Shown one piece after another: positions 22,295 to 29,868 of a stretch of DNA of 64,000 bases. Position 1 is the stretch's first letter. Each line of letters opens with the position of its first letter. Source of the DNA: Streptomyces spinosus (GTDB taxonomy: Bacteria > Actinomycetota > Actinomycetes > Streptomycetales > Streptomycetaceae). The notes below the pieces were generated by a model that saw only the letters and a program-made list of their open reading frames with translations, ran no database searches and was not told the DNA's origin. Made by a program: the position numbers and the translations under genes. Where the stretch lies: the NCBI RefSeq assembly GCF_020400655.1, contig NZ_JAINRC010000010.1, forward strand, positions 286,599 through 350,598. Direction: 5' to 3'.

Positions 22295-24694
22295 TCAGCC
22301 GGTCGTCAGGGCCGTGTCGTCCACGACGAAGCTGGTCTGCAGCGAGGAGTCCTCCACGCCGTTGAACTTCAGCGTGACCGTCGAGCCCGCCAGCGAGGAC
22401 AGGTCGAAGGACTTCTGGCTGTAGCCGGAGGCCGCGTTGACGTTCGAGTACGTCGCCAGGGTCTTCGAACCGGCGGTCACCGTCAGCTTGTCGTAGGCGG
22501 TGCTGCCGGTCTCCGCGGTGTCGATGTGCAGGTAGAAGGTCAGGGTCGCCTTGCAGCCCGCCGGGATCGTCACCGACTGGGAGACGCTGTCGGTGTGCGA
22601 GGAGCCGTACCCGTCCAGCCAGGCCTTGTAGGAGCCGCTGTGGGCCGCCTCACCGCTGTCCGTGGTGATGACGCCGCTGCTCGCGGTCCAGCCGGTGCTG
22701 CCCGACTCGAATCCGGGGTTGCTCAGCAGCTGGGTGGAGGTGCAGCCGCCGCCGGTCGCGCTGACCGTCCAGCCGAAGGTGGCCGTGCCGGTCGCGCCGG
22801 TGGAGTCCTTCACCGTGACGGTGGTGCTGGAGGAGCCCGCCGTGGTGGGCGTACCCGAGATCAGACCGGTCGAGCTGTTGATCGACAGGCCGGCCGGCAG
22901 ACCGGAGGCGCTGTACGTCAGGGCACCGCCGTTGGTGCTGCTCGCCTGGATCTGCAGGCTCACCGCGGTGCCGACGGTGGCGGACTGGCTGCCCGGGTTG
23001 GTGACCGTCACCCCGCTGCTCGGCGGGTTGATGTGGCCGCCGACGTTGATGCCGGCGAACGCGTTGCCCACCCCCGCGTACTGCGTGGAGTTGGTGCCGT
23101 ACAGCGCGGCGGCGGCGTTGAGGGCGGCGGTGCGGGCGCCGGCGTAGTTGGTGCTGGACGTCATGTACGTCGTCAGCGCCTTGTACCAGATCTTCAGCGC
23201 GGCGTCGCGGCCGATGCCGGTGACGGCGACGCCGTCGGAGGTCGGGCTGTTGTAGGTCACGCCGTTGATGACCTTGCTGCCGCTGCCCTCGGACAGCAGG
23301 TAGAACATGTGGTTGGCGGGGCCGGAGGAGTAGTGCACGTCCAGGTTGCCGACGCCGGAGTACCAGCTGTCCGCCGAACCGCCGTCCTTGCTCGGCTTGT
23401 CCATGTACCGCAGCGGCGAGCCGTCGCCGTTGATGTCGATCTTCTCGCCGATGAGGTAGTCGCCGACGTCCTTGGAGTTGTTCGCGTAGAACTCCACGCC
23501 GGTGCCGAAGATGTCGGAGGTCGCCTCGTTCAGGCCGCCCGACTCACCGCTGTACTCCAGGCCGGCGGTGTTGGAGGTGACGCCGTGGCTCATCTCGTGG
23601 CCGGCCACGTCCAGCGAGGTCAGGGCGTGGGTGTTGCCCGAGCCGTCGCCGTAGGTCATGCAGAAGCAGCTGTCGTCCCAGAACGCGTTGACGTAGCCGC
23701 TGCTGTAGTGGACGCGGCTGTAGGCGGCGACGCCGTCGTTGCGGATGCCGCTGCGCCCGAAGGTGTTCTTGTAGAAGTCCCAGGTCTCCTGCGCGCCGTA
23801 GGCGGCGTCGGCGCCCGCGGTCTGGGTGTTGGAGCCGGTCCCGTCGCCCCAGACGTCGTCGGCGTCGGTCATCAGGGTGCCGGTGCCGGAGGTGCCCCGG
23901 TTGAGGTTGTACGTCTTGTGGCCGCCGCGCGTGGTGTCGTTGAGCTGGTACGTCGAACCGGACAGCGTGGTGTTCAGGGTTACGGCGCCGCTGTACTGGG
24001 TGTTGCCGGTGCCGGTCTTGACCGCCTGGTACCGGTACAGCTCCTTGCCGGTGGTGGCGTCGGTGACGACGTGCAGCTGGCTGGGCGTGCCGTCGTCCTG
24101 GAAGCCGCCGACCACCGTCTCCCACGCGAGCTTCGGGGTGCCGTCGCCGGCCCAGATCACCTTGCGGGCGCTGTCGGTGGTGGGCTTCTCGGCGCGCAGG
24201 GTCTTGGCGGCCTTCAGGGCCGTGGTCGCGGCGGCGGCCTTGCTGACGGTCGCGGTGGTGGAACGCACCTTGATGGTGCGCTTGTTGTTGAAGGTGGCGC
24301 TCACCGTGCCCTTGGCCAGCGAGGCGGGCGGGGTGTGCACGACGAGGTCGCCGCCGAGGACGGGCAGTCCGGCGTACGTGCGCTCGTACCGCGTGTGCAG
24401 GGTGCCGTCGTTGTCCTTGACGACGTCCTTGACGACCAGCTTCTCCTGGGCACCGAGGCCGAGGGTGCGGGCGGTCGTGGAGGTCTGCTGCCGGGCGCTC
24501 TTGATCAGCGCCTGGTGCTGGGCCGGGCTGAGCCTGGCCTCCAGGCCGCCGGTGCGCAGCGGGCCGGGGTGGGGGGCGGCCGGTGCGGCGGTGGCCGGGA
24601 CCGCCTGGAGGCCGACGGCGAGGAAGGCCGCGGTGGAGAGCAGGGCGGCTCCTACCGTGGCCCTCTTGTGGGGAAGGGGTCTGTGGGGTCTCAC
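22295..24694 (-). CDS. Secreted M4 family metalloprotease with He_PIG-like and C-terminal binding domains
   Basis: This is a 799-aa exported zinc protease. GTG 24694 follows AGGAGGAG. In order: signal peptide ending ATAAPAA, FTP/PepSY propeptide (residues about 45-190), thermolysin-type catalytic domain with HEMSH at 366-370 and the third zinc ligand Glu390 in NEATSD, and the late His in GNLDVHYSSGPANH. Next comes a linker with a putative Ig-like (He_PIG) domain (NPGSQSATVGTAVSLQI, LPAGLSINSSTGLISGTPT). A C-terminal jelly-roll-like domain begins NPGFESGSTGW and probably binds a surface or carbohydrate. It would be secreted as a proenzyme and degrade external protein. It shares a terminator with the convergent glucanase gene. 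Confidence 0.94.
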   Translation of the reverse strand: MRPHRPLPHKRATVGAALLSTAAFLAVGLQAVPATAAPAAPHPGPLRTGGLEARLSPAQHQALIKSARQQTSTTARTLGLGAQEKLVVKDVVKDNDGTLHTRYERTYAGLPVLGGDLVVHTPPASLAKGTVSATFNNKRTIKVRSTTATVSKAAAATTALKAAKTLRAEKPTTDSARKVIWAGDGTPKLAWETVVGGFQDDGTPSQLHVVTDATTGKELYRYQAVKTGTGNTQYSGAVTLNTTLSGSTYQLNDTTRGGHKTYNLNRGTSGTGTLMTDADDVWGDGTGSNTQTAGADAAYGAQETWDFYKNTFGRSGIRNDGVAAYSRVHYSSGYVNAFWDDSCFCMTYGDGSGNTHALTSLDVAGHEMSHGVTSNTAGLEYSGESGGLNEATSDIFGTGVEFYANNSKDVGDYLIGEKIDINGDGSPLRYMDKPSKDGGSADSWYSGVGNLDVHYSSGPANHMFYLLSEGSGSKVINGVTYNSPTSDGVAVTGIGRDAALKIWYKALTTYMTSSTNYAGARTAALNAAAALYGTNSTQYAGVGNAFAGINVGGHINPPSSGVTVTNPGSQSATVGTAVSLQIQASSTNGGALTYSASGLPAGLSINSSTGLISGTPTTAGSSSTTVTVKDSTGATGTATFGWTVSATGGGCTSTQLLSNPGFESGSTGWTASSGVITTDSGEAAHSGSYKAWLDGYGSSHTDSVSQSVTIPAGCKATLTFYLHIDTAETGSTAYDKLTVTAGSKTLATYSNVNAASGYSQKSFDLSSLAGSTVTLKFNGVEDSSLQTSFVVDDTALTTG

Positions 24695-25030
24695 TCGTAC
24701 TCCTCCTGCTGCGGCCGCCGGTCGGCGGCCGGTGACAGACGGGCAGACGGGTCTGCTGCCCGGGGTGAGCTGAGCTGTGCGGGCCGTGATCCGTGAACGG
24801 GTGGGGTGGATCAGCGTGCTGAGGGAGGATGACAGCATTGACCGAGCCATGTCACCTCACGGCGGGTCAATCGAGGGTTTTCCCTATCGCCCCGCACGCG
24901 TGGACCGAGGGGCGAAAAGGGCGCCCCGGGGCGTGGGTTGCGGCGGCGGAACCACGCCTCGGCCGAGGAGAGGGGCACGACCCCTGACCGGTCCGGGCGT
25001 CCTGGCACACGCCCGGCCCCCCCGGAGGGG
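24695..25030. other. Intergenic region upstream of the M4 protease, no intact gene
   Basis: It carries the protease's ribosome site (AGGAGGAG, just right of 24694) and presumably its promoter. Beyond about 24860 the sequence may be the decayed 5' part of the methyltransferase pseudogene that starts to be recognisable near 25031, but I cannot align it by eye. Confidence 0.45.
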
Positions 25031-25346
25031 GCGACGGCCTCGCCGACGCCGACGCCACGGCCCGATCGCGGGCCGGCTGATGTCCGCCCTGGCGCCGGGC
25101 AGCCGTCTGTGCGTCAACGACGGGGCGCGGGGCGTCGATCCGGTCTCCGAACGGGCCCAGGAGGCCTACGACGACAGCGGCGCCGTCCCGTACAACCCGC
25201 GCACGGTGGAGGAGACCACCTCCATCTTCGACGTCCCGCACCTCGTCGGCCCCGGCGTCCTACCGGCCCACCGGTGGTGCCCGGAGCCCGGCCCACCCGC
25301 CCCGAAGGACGTCGCGGAGCACGGGGGTCCCGCGCGCAAGCGGTGA
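25031..25346 (+). pseudogene. C-terminal remnant of a DUF574 (PF04672-type) SAM-dependent methyltransferase
   Basis: The frame from 25056 to the stop at 25346 encodes GRLMSALAPGS, then VDPVSERAQEAYDDSGAVP, LVGPGVLPAHRW and a final GGPARKR. This is the characteristic C-terminal third of the Streptomyces DUF574 methyltransferase family, which normally ends GGVARKR. The segment just before it (LADADATA at about 25040-25060) is in a different frame, so there is a frameshift near 25056. The SAM-binding N-terminal two thirds are absent or unrecognisable. No start codon and ribosome site support translation of this piece. I therefore read it as a broken gene rather than a small protein. Confidence 0.65.
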
Positions 25347-25365
25347 CCGCCCGGCATCGACGCGT

Positions 25366-25653
25366 TCACAGCCGCACGGTCAGCTCCACGGCCACCGTGT
25401 CGCCCACCGCCAGCCCTTCCGGCGTGCGCACCGCCTTCTTCAGCGGCAGCAGGTACGCGCCGTCCTTCGGGAAGAGGGACGTGGTGAAGCCGGTTTTGCC
25501 GATCCGGGCCGTGACGGGGACCGCGCCCCAGCCGTAGGTGGCCTGGGCGGCCACCTCGCCGATGTCCGCGGACTCCTGGCCGGGCACGGCGACGAAGTAG
25601 TACGGCGCCGGTCCCCGCCACTCGACGACCCGGCCGGCGAAGGAGAGTTCCAT
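25366..25653 (-). CDS. DUF1905 domain protein
   Basis: This is a 95-aa single-domain protein. ATG 25653 gives MELSFAGRVVEWRGPAPYYFV, the standard beginning of DUF1905 proteins, with GGGAACGGA upstream. The conserved pattern continues with YGWGAVPVTARIGKTGFTTSLFPKDGAYLLPLKKAVR and ends VGDTVAVELTVRL, a small beta-barrel. No biochemical role is established that I know of. It is convergent with the methyltransferase remnant and divergent from the metallophosphoesterase gene. Confidence 0.88.
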   Translation of the reverse strand: MELSFAGRVVEWRGPAPYYFVAVPGQESADIGEVAAQATYGWGAVPVTARIGKTGFTTSLFPKDGAYLLPLKKAVRTPEGLAVGDTVAVELTVRL

Positions 25654-25779
25654 GCGATCCGTTCCCGTTCGGAAGGAGGGTGCGCGCCGTCGCGCAGAGC
25701 GTAGCGTGCCCCCGAACCCGCCCAGCGCGTCGGGACGTTGGGCGGGGCCCCGGCGTACCGCCGCTGACCGGCGCGTTGT

Positions 25780-25785
25780 TACCGT
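25780..25785 (+). promoter_or_regulatory. Probable -10 box of a leaderless transcript (metallophosphoesterase)
   Basis: TACCGT is followed by 7 nt and then GTG 25793, without a ribosome site between them. Confidence 0.45.
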
Positions 25786-25792
25786 GCACCGC

Positions 25793-27304
25793 GTGTCTGA
25801 CTCCTCACGCGATACCGCACAGGGCGCCGGCTGGGGCGCGGCCGAACCCGGCACCTACGTCCGGCTGATGCCGGACCACGTCGAGAAGCTGTCGTGGCTG
25901 AACCCGCGCGTCCTGTGGGCCGCCCGCAACGGCGTGCTGGCGTCCTGGTTCGGCGACCCGACAGGCCGTACCCGCAGCCGCTGGGTGGCGTCCCGGGCGG
26001 CAGCGGGAGCGCCCGCGGACAAGGTGATCCGCCGGGACGTACCGGAACGGTTCTCCTTCATGGTCATCGGGGACACGGGTGAGGGGGACGCCTCCCAGTA
26101 CGCGGTCGTGCCCGGGTTCCTCAAGGTGGGCCGGGACACCGACTTCGCGGTCATCGCCAGCGACGTGATCTATCCCGTCGGCAGCGCCGACGACTACGGC
26201 GACAAGTTCTTCAGGCCGTACCGGGACTATCCCGCGCCGATCTACGCGGTCCCCGGCAACCACGACTGGTACGAGGACCTCGGCGCTTTCATGCGCGTCT
26301 TCTGCGCCGACCCCCCGCCGCCCGCTCCGGAGCCCCGGCCCCGCCCGCTCACCCGCGCCTGGTGGCGCTCCCTGCTGTGGCACCGGGCGCACCCCGCCGA
26401 CGAGGAACGGCTCTCCGCGGCAAGGGAGTTGCGTTCGGCGCCGGGCCAGCAGGCGGCACAGCCGGGCCCGTACTGGGCGATCGACGCGGGGCCGGTGCGG
26501 ATCGTCGGCATCGACACCGGCCTGCTGGGCACGGTCGACGCCGAACAGGGCGCCTGGCTGCGGGAGATATCGAAAGGGCCCCGGCCGAAGATCCTCGTCA
26601 CCGGCTCGCCGCTGTACGTCGACGGGGAGCACCACCCCTGCCCCATCGAGGGCGGCGGCACGGTGGACGAGATCGTCCGGGCTCCCGAGCACCACTACGT
26701 GGCCGCGATCGGCGGCGACATCCACAACTACCAGCGCTACCCGGTCGACGTGGACGGCCGCACGATCCAGTACGTCGTCGCGGGCGGCGGCGGGGCGTTC
26801 ATGCACGCCACGCACACCATCCCGCCGGTCGCGGTCGGCGGGGTCACCGAGGGCGCGTTCCGCTGCTACCCGCTGCGCGGCGACTCGCTCGCCTTCTACA
26901 GCCGCCTGTACGGCCGCAGGCTCCGGCTGCGCCGCCTCTTCACCCTCACCGAGGCGGAGGCGACGGCCGTGATCGCCGAACGGCTCGGCATCGAGCCGGC
27001 CCGCGCGCCCGGCCCGGACGTCCGGGTCACCCGCCGTGCCCGCCTGGTCGCGGGCCTCCTCGGGGCCGGCCGCCGCCCAGGCCGGACCGCCCGGTTCCGG
27101 CTGCCCGTCCGCAAGCTCTACACCCAGCTGTTCTCACCGTCCTCCGCCACCTACAGCCCGCCCTTCTTCAAGTGCTTCCTCCGGCTGGACGTCGGTCCGG
27201 ACGCCGTCCGGCTGCGCTGCTTCGCCGCGACCGGCAACCGCGCGCAGGAACTCGACCCGCCGGTGGAGGACGAGGTCGTCATCCCGCTGCCCGGGACCGC
27301 GTGA
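25793..27304 (+). CDS. Metallophosphoesterase (calcineurin-like) family protein
   Basis: This 503-aa protein has no signal peptide or membrane segment. The calcineurin-type metal-binding blocks are in order: FMVIGDTGEGD, IASDVIYPVGSADDYG, YAVPGNHDWYEDLG (GNHD motif), and AIGGDIHNYQRYP with its His. The C-terminal 150 residues form an extra domain rich in Arg and ending with VGPDAVRLRCFAATGN, seen in Streptomyces homologs. The substrate is unknown; family members hydrolyse phosphomonoesters or diesters. GTG 25793 is chosen over longer readings because of the -10-like box 7 nt upstream. The following LLM-type oxidoreductase gene begins 88 nt downstream with its own ribosome site. Confidence 0.9.
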   Translation: MSDSSRDTAQGAGWGAAEPGTYVRLMPDHVEKLSWLNPRVLWAARNGVLASWFGDPTGRTRSRWVASRAAAGAPADKVIRRDVPERFSFMVIGDTGEGDASQYAVVPGFLKVGRDTDFAVIASDVIYPVGSADDYGDKFFRPYRDYPAPIYAVPGNHDWYEDLGAFMRVFCADPPPPAPEPRPRPLTRAWWRSLLWHRAHPADEERLSAARELRSAPGQQAAQPGPYWAIDAGPVRIVGIDTGLLGTVDAEQGAWLREISKGPRPKILVTGSPLYVDGEHHPCPIEGGGTVDEIVRAPEHHYVAAIGGDIHNYQRYPVDVDGRTIQYVVAGGGGAFMHATHTIPPVAVGGVTEGAFRCYPLRGDSLAFYSRLYGRRLRLRRLFTLTEAEATAVIAERLGIEPARAPGPDVRVTRRARLVAGLLGAGRRPGRTARFRLPVRKLYTQLFSPSSATYSPPFFKCFLRLDVGPDAVRLRCFAATGNRAQELDPPVEDEVVIPLPGTA

Positions 27305-27392
27305 TCGCGGGGCCGGCCGAACTGATCACACGGTTGTCACACTCGCCTGCGAGAATCGGTGCGGAGCCGACGTACCACCGCTGGAGGAGCCC

Positions 27393-28421
27393 GTGCCGTC
27401 CACCCGTCGCCCGCTGCGCAAGCTGGGCTTCCTCACCATCGGCCTGTTCGACCCCGCGGACCCGGGCCGGGGTCACGAGTCCACCCTGGAGATCATCGAG
27501 CTGGGCGAGCGGCTCGGCTTCGACAGCGCCTGGGTCCGCCACCGGCACCTCCAGTACGGCATATCGTCCCCGGTCGCCGTGCTGGCCGCCGCCTCGCAGC
27601 GGACCCGCCGGATCGAGCTGGGCACCGCGGTGACACCGCTCGGCTGGGAGAACCCGCTGCGGCTCGCCGAGGACCTGGCGACGGTGGACGTATTGTCCGG
27701 CGGCCGGCTGAACCCGGGCGTCAGCGTGGGCCCGCCCCTGCACTACGACCAGGTCAGGGACGCCCTCTACCCGGACACGGCCGACGTGGAGGACTTCTCC
27801 TACGAGCGCGTGCGGCGGCTGCTGGACCTGGTGCGCGGCGAGCCCGCCACCGACTTCAGCGGAGTGGAGGGCATCGAGGTCTTCAGCGATGTCGTCCAGC
27901 CGCACTCTCCCGGGCTCGGCCGGCGGCTGTGGTACGGCGGCGGCAGCCTCGGCTCGGCGCGCTGGGCCGGCGAGCACGGCATGAACCTCCTGACGAGCAG
28001 CGTCGTCAAGGCGGAGGACCCCGGGGCGCCCCTGGACTTCGCGGAGATCCAGCTGTCCCACATCCGCGCGTTCCGCGCCCATCACCCGGACGGGGAGGCG
28101 GCGAGGGTCTCCCAGGGGCTGGTGGTCGTCCCCACCGACTCGGCGACACCGGAGCAGCGCGCCAAGTACGAGGCCTACGCCGCCGGGCGCCTGCCCCGGA
28201 CGACCTCTCCGCAGGGCCCGGCGCGGCTGCTGTTCGCACCGGACCTGGTCGGCACCTCCGCGGAGCTCGCCGAACGGCTGCACGCGCACGCCGCGTTCCG
28301 CGAGGTCGACGAGGTGGCGTTCGCGCTGCCGTTCACGTTCGAGCACGAGGACTACGTGCAGATCCTGACCGACATGGCGACGCGGCTGGGCCCGGCGCTG
28401 GGGTGGCGGCCCGGCGGCTGA
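27393..28421 (+). CDS. LLM class flavin-dependent oxidoreductase (luciferase-like)
   Basis: This is a 342-aa protein. GTG 27393 follows GGAGGAG. The luciferase-like TIM barrel is visible: KLGFLTIGLFDP, STLEIIELGERLGFDSAWVRHRHLQYG, ELGTAVTPLGWENPLRLAEDLATVDVLSGGRLNPGVSVG (conserved SGGR), and a C-terminal VDEVAFALPFTFEHEDYVQIL. Such enzymes use reduced FMN or F420 to oxidise organic substrates or reduce them; which cofactor is used is unclear. Its stop codon abuts the outermost of the tandem dioxygenase 3'-end copies, so the duplication ends right at this gene's end. Confidence 0.9.
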   Translation: MPSTRRPLRKLGFLTIGLFDPADPGRGHESTLEIIELGERLGFDSAWVRHRHLQYGISSPVAVLAAASQRTRRIELGTAVTPLGWENPLRLAEDLATVDVLSGGRLNPGVSVGPPLHYDQVRDALYPDTADVEDFSYERVRRLLDLVRGEPATDFSGVEGIEVFSDVVQPHSPGLGRRLWYGGGSLGSARWAGEHGMNLLTSSVVKAEDPGAPLDFAEIQLSHIRAFRAHHPDGEAARVSQGLVVVPTDSATPEQRAKYEAYAAGRLPRTTSPQGPARLLFAPDLVGTSAELAERLHAHAAFREVDEVAFALPFTFEHEDYVQILTDMATRLGPALGWRPGG

Positions 28422-28643
28422 GTCACCAGCGGCCCGCCTCGGTGCCGGTGACCGGTGCGGAGGGCCGCCCGTCCACGCCGACCGGCACCTCACCGCGGAG
28501 CATCACCCGGTGCATCACCCGCGGCGAACCCACCTGCGCGTGATCGCTCGGCGCCAGGTGCATCGTCGCCCGGTTGTCCCAGGAAGCGACACTGCCGGGC
28601 ACCCAGCCGAGGCGGACCGCTGGCCAGGCGCCCCGCCCACCGA
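28422..28643 (-). repeat. Tandem copy A of the dioxygenase 3' end (222 bp, outer copy)
   Basis: This is the outermost of three direct repeats of period 222 bp. On the minus strand it encodes the dioxygenase C terminus in frame, from VRLGWVPGSVASWDNRATMH through the HRVMLRGEVP block to a stop, including the second metal-ligand His and the oxoglutarate-binding Arg. It differs from the gene's own end near its last 60 bp (GVDGRPSAPVT instead of GVDGRCSEPVT). It lacks a start codon of its own. Confidence 0.9.
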
Positions 28644-28865
28644 GTCACCAGCGGCCCGCCTCCGTGCCCGTCACCGGCTCGGAACACCGCCCGTCCACCC
28701 CGACCGGCACCTCACCGCGGAGCATCACCCGGTGCATCACCCGCGGCGAACCCACCTGCGCGTGATCGCTCGGCGCCAGGTGCATCGTCGCCCGGTTGTC
28801 CCAGGAAGCGACACTGCCGGGCACCCAGCCGAGGCGGACCGCTGGCCAGGCGCCCCGCCCACCGA
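28644..28865 (-). repeat. Tandem copy B of the dioxygenase 3' end (222 bp, middle copy)
   Basis: Direct repeat adjoining the end of the functional gene. Its first 150 or so bases (the encoded C-terminal end) match the intact gene's own 3' end. The remainder, including the junction segment that encodes GRGAWPAVRLGW, matches copy A. It is therefore a mosaic of the two, as expected from unequal crossing-over. Confidence 0.9.
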
Positions 28866-28866
28866 G

Positions 28867-29841
28867 TCACCAGCGGCCCGCCTCCGTGCCCGTCACCGGC
28901 TCGGAACACCGCCCGTCCACCCCGACCGGCACCTCACCGCGGAGCATCACCCGGTGCATCACCCGCGGCGAACCCACCTGCGCGTGATCGCTCGGCGCCA
29001 GGTGCATCGTCGCTCGGTTGTCCCAGAAGGCGACACTGCCGGGCTCCCAGCGGAAGCGGACCGTGTACTCGGGGCGCACGGCCTGTTCCAGCAGCATCTG
29101 AAGCAGTGCCGCGCTCTCCGGCCGGGAGACGTCCACGATCTGCTCGACGTAGTAGCCGTTCACGAACAGCACCCGCTCCCCGGTCTCCGGGTGCACCCGG
29201 ACCAGCGGGTGCACGGAGGCGACCTGGTGGTCCAGCAGGTGGCGGAGGTAGGCGTCGTCGCCGGGCCGGGGCTGGTAGCCGACGCCGAGCCGGTGTTCGG
29301 CGCGCAGCCCGTCGACGAAGGCGCGGACCGGCGCGGACAGTCCGGCGTAGGCGGCTGCCAGGTTGGCCCACGTGGTGTCCCCGCCGTAGGGCGGGACGGT
29401 CTCGGCGCGCAGGATGGTCGCGGCCGGCGGGTCGACGCGGGCCCCGTGGTCGCAGTGCCAGCCGCGCAGCAGGGTGTGCCGGCGTCGGCTCAGCCACTCG
29501 TCGTGGTCCATGCCGTACCGTCCGCCCAGTTCCAGCCGGTCGGCGGTGGTCTCGATCTCGGGGAAGCCGGGCGGCGAGTGCGGTCCGCGGCGCGGGAGCA
29601 CCACCGGTTCGCCGAAGCGTCGCGCGAAGGCGATGTGGCCGGCGTGGTCCAGCCGCTGGCCGCGGAAGAACACCACCTTCCAGCGCAGCACCGCGTCCCT
29701 GATGAGCGCGGTCACCGCGGCGTCCAGTGGCCCGGCGAGGTCGACTCCGGTGATCTCGGCGCCGATGTGCCCGGCGACCGGCCGCACCCGCACGCCCGTG
29801 ACGTGCCCCGTTCCGTCCTCGCTCGCCCTGTCCGTCGTCAT
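28867..29841 (-). CDS. TauD/TfdA family 2-oxoglutarate-dependent dioxygenase
   Basis: This is a 324-aa non-haem iron oxygenase. ATG 29841 has GGAGGGCGC upstream. The facial triad is His129 and Asp131 (RGWHCDHGA) and His280 (NRATMH), and Arg297 in HRVML binds oxoglutarate. GAEITGVDLAGPL and KVVFFRGQRLDHAGHIAFARRFGEP are family signatures near the N terminus. Such enzymes hydroxylate small molecules such as taurine, sulfate esters, herbicides or antibiotic intermediates; the substrate is not evident. Its stop is followed directly by two further copies of its last part, so a change at the 3' end by recombination is possible. It starts 27 nt after the secreted GH32 gene on the same strand. Confidence 0.92.
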   Translation of the reverse strand: MTTDRASEDGTGHVTGVRVRPVAGHIGAEITGVDLAGPLDAAVTALIRDAVLRWKVVFFRGQRLDHAGHIAFARRFGEPVVLPRRGPHSPPGFPEIETTADRLELGGRYGMDHDEWLSRRRHTLLRGWHCDHGARVDPPAATILRAETVPPYGGDTTWANLAAAYAGLSAPVRAFVDGLRAEHRLGVGYQPRPGDDAYLRHLLDHQVASVHPLVRVHPETGERVLFVNGYYVEQIVDVSRPESAALLQMLLEQAVRPEYTVRFRWEPGSVAFWDNRATMHLAPSDHAQVGSPRVMHRVMLRGEVPVGVDGRCSEPVTGTEAGRW

Positions 29842-29868
29842 GCGCCCTCCGGTGCTCGTCCGTGTCCG

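Noticed and set aside
20933..24796. A 1287-codon open frame on the plus strand
   Set aside because: It runs across two real convergent genes and a terminator; it is a composition artefact of high GC content.
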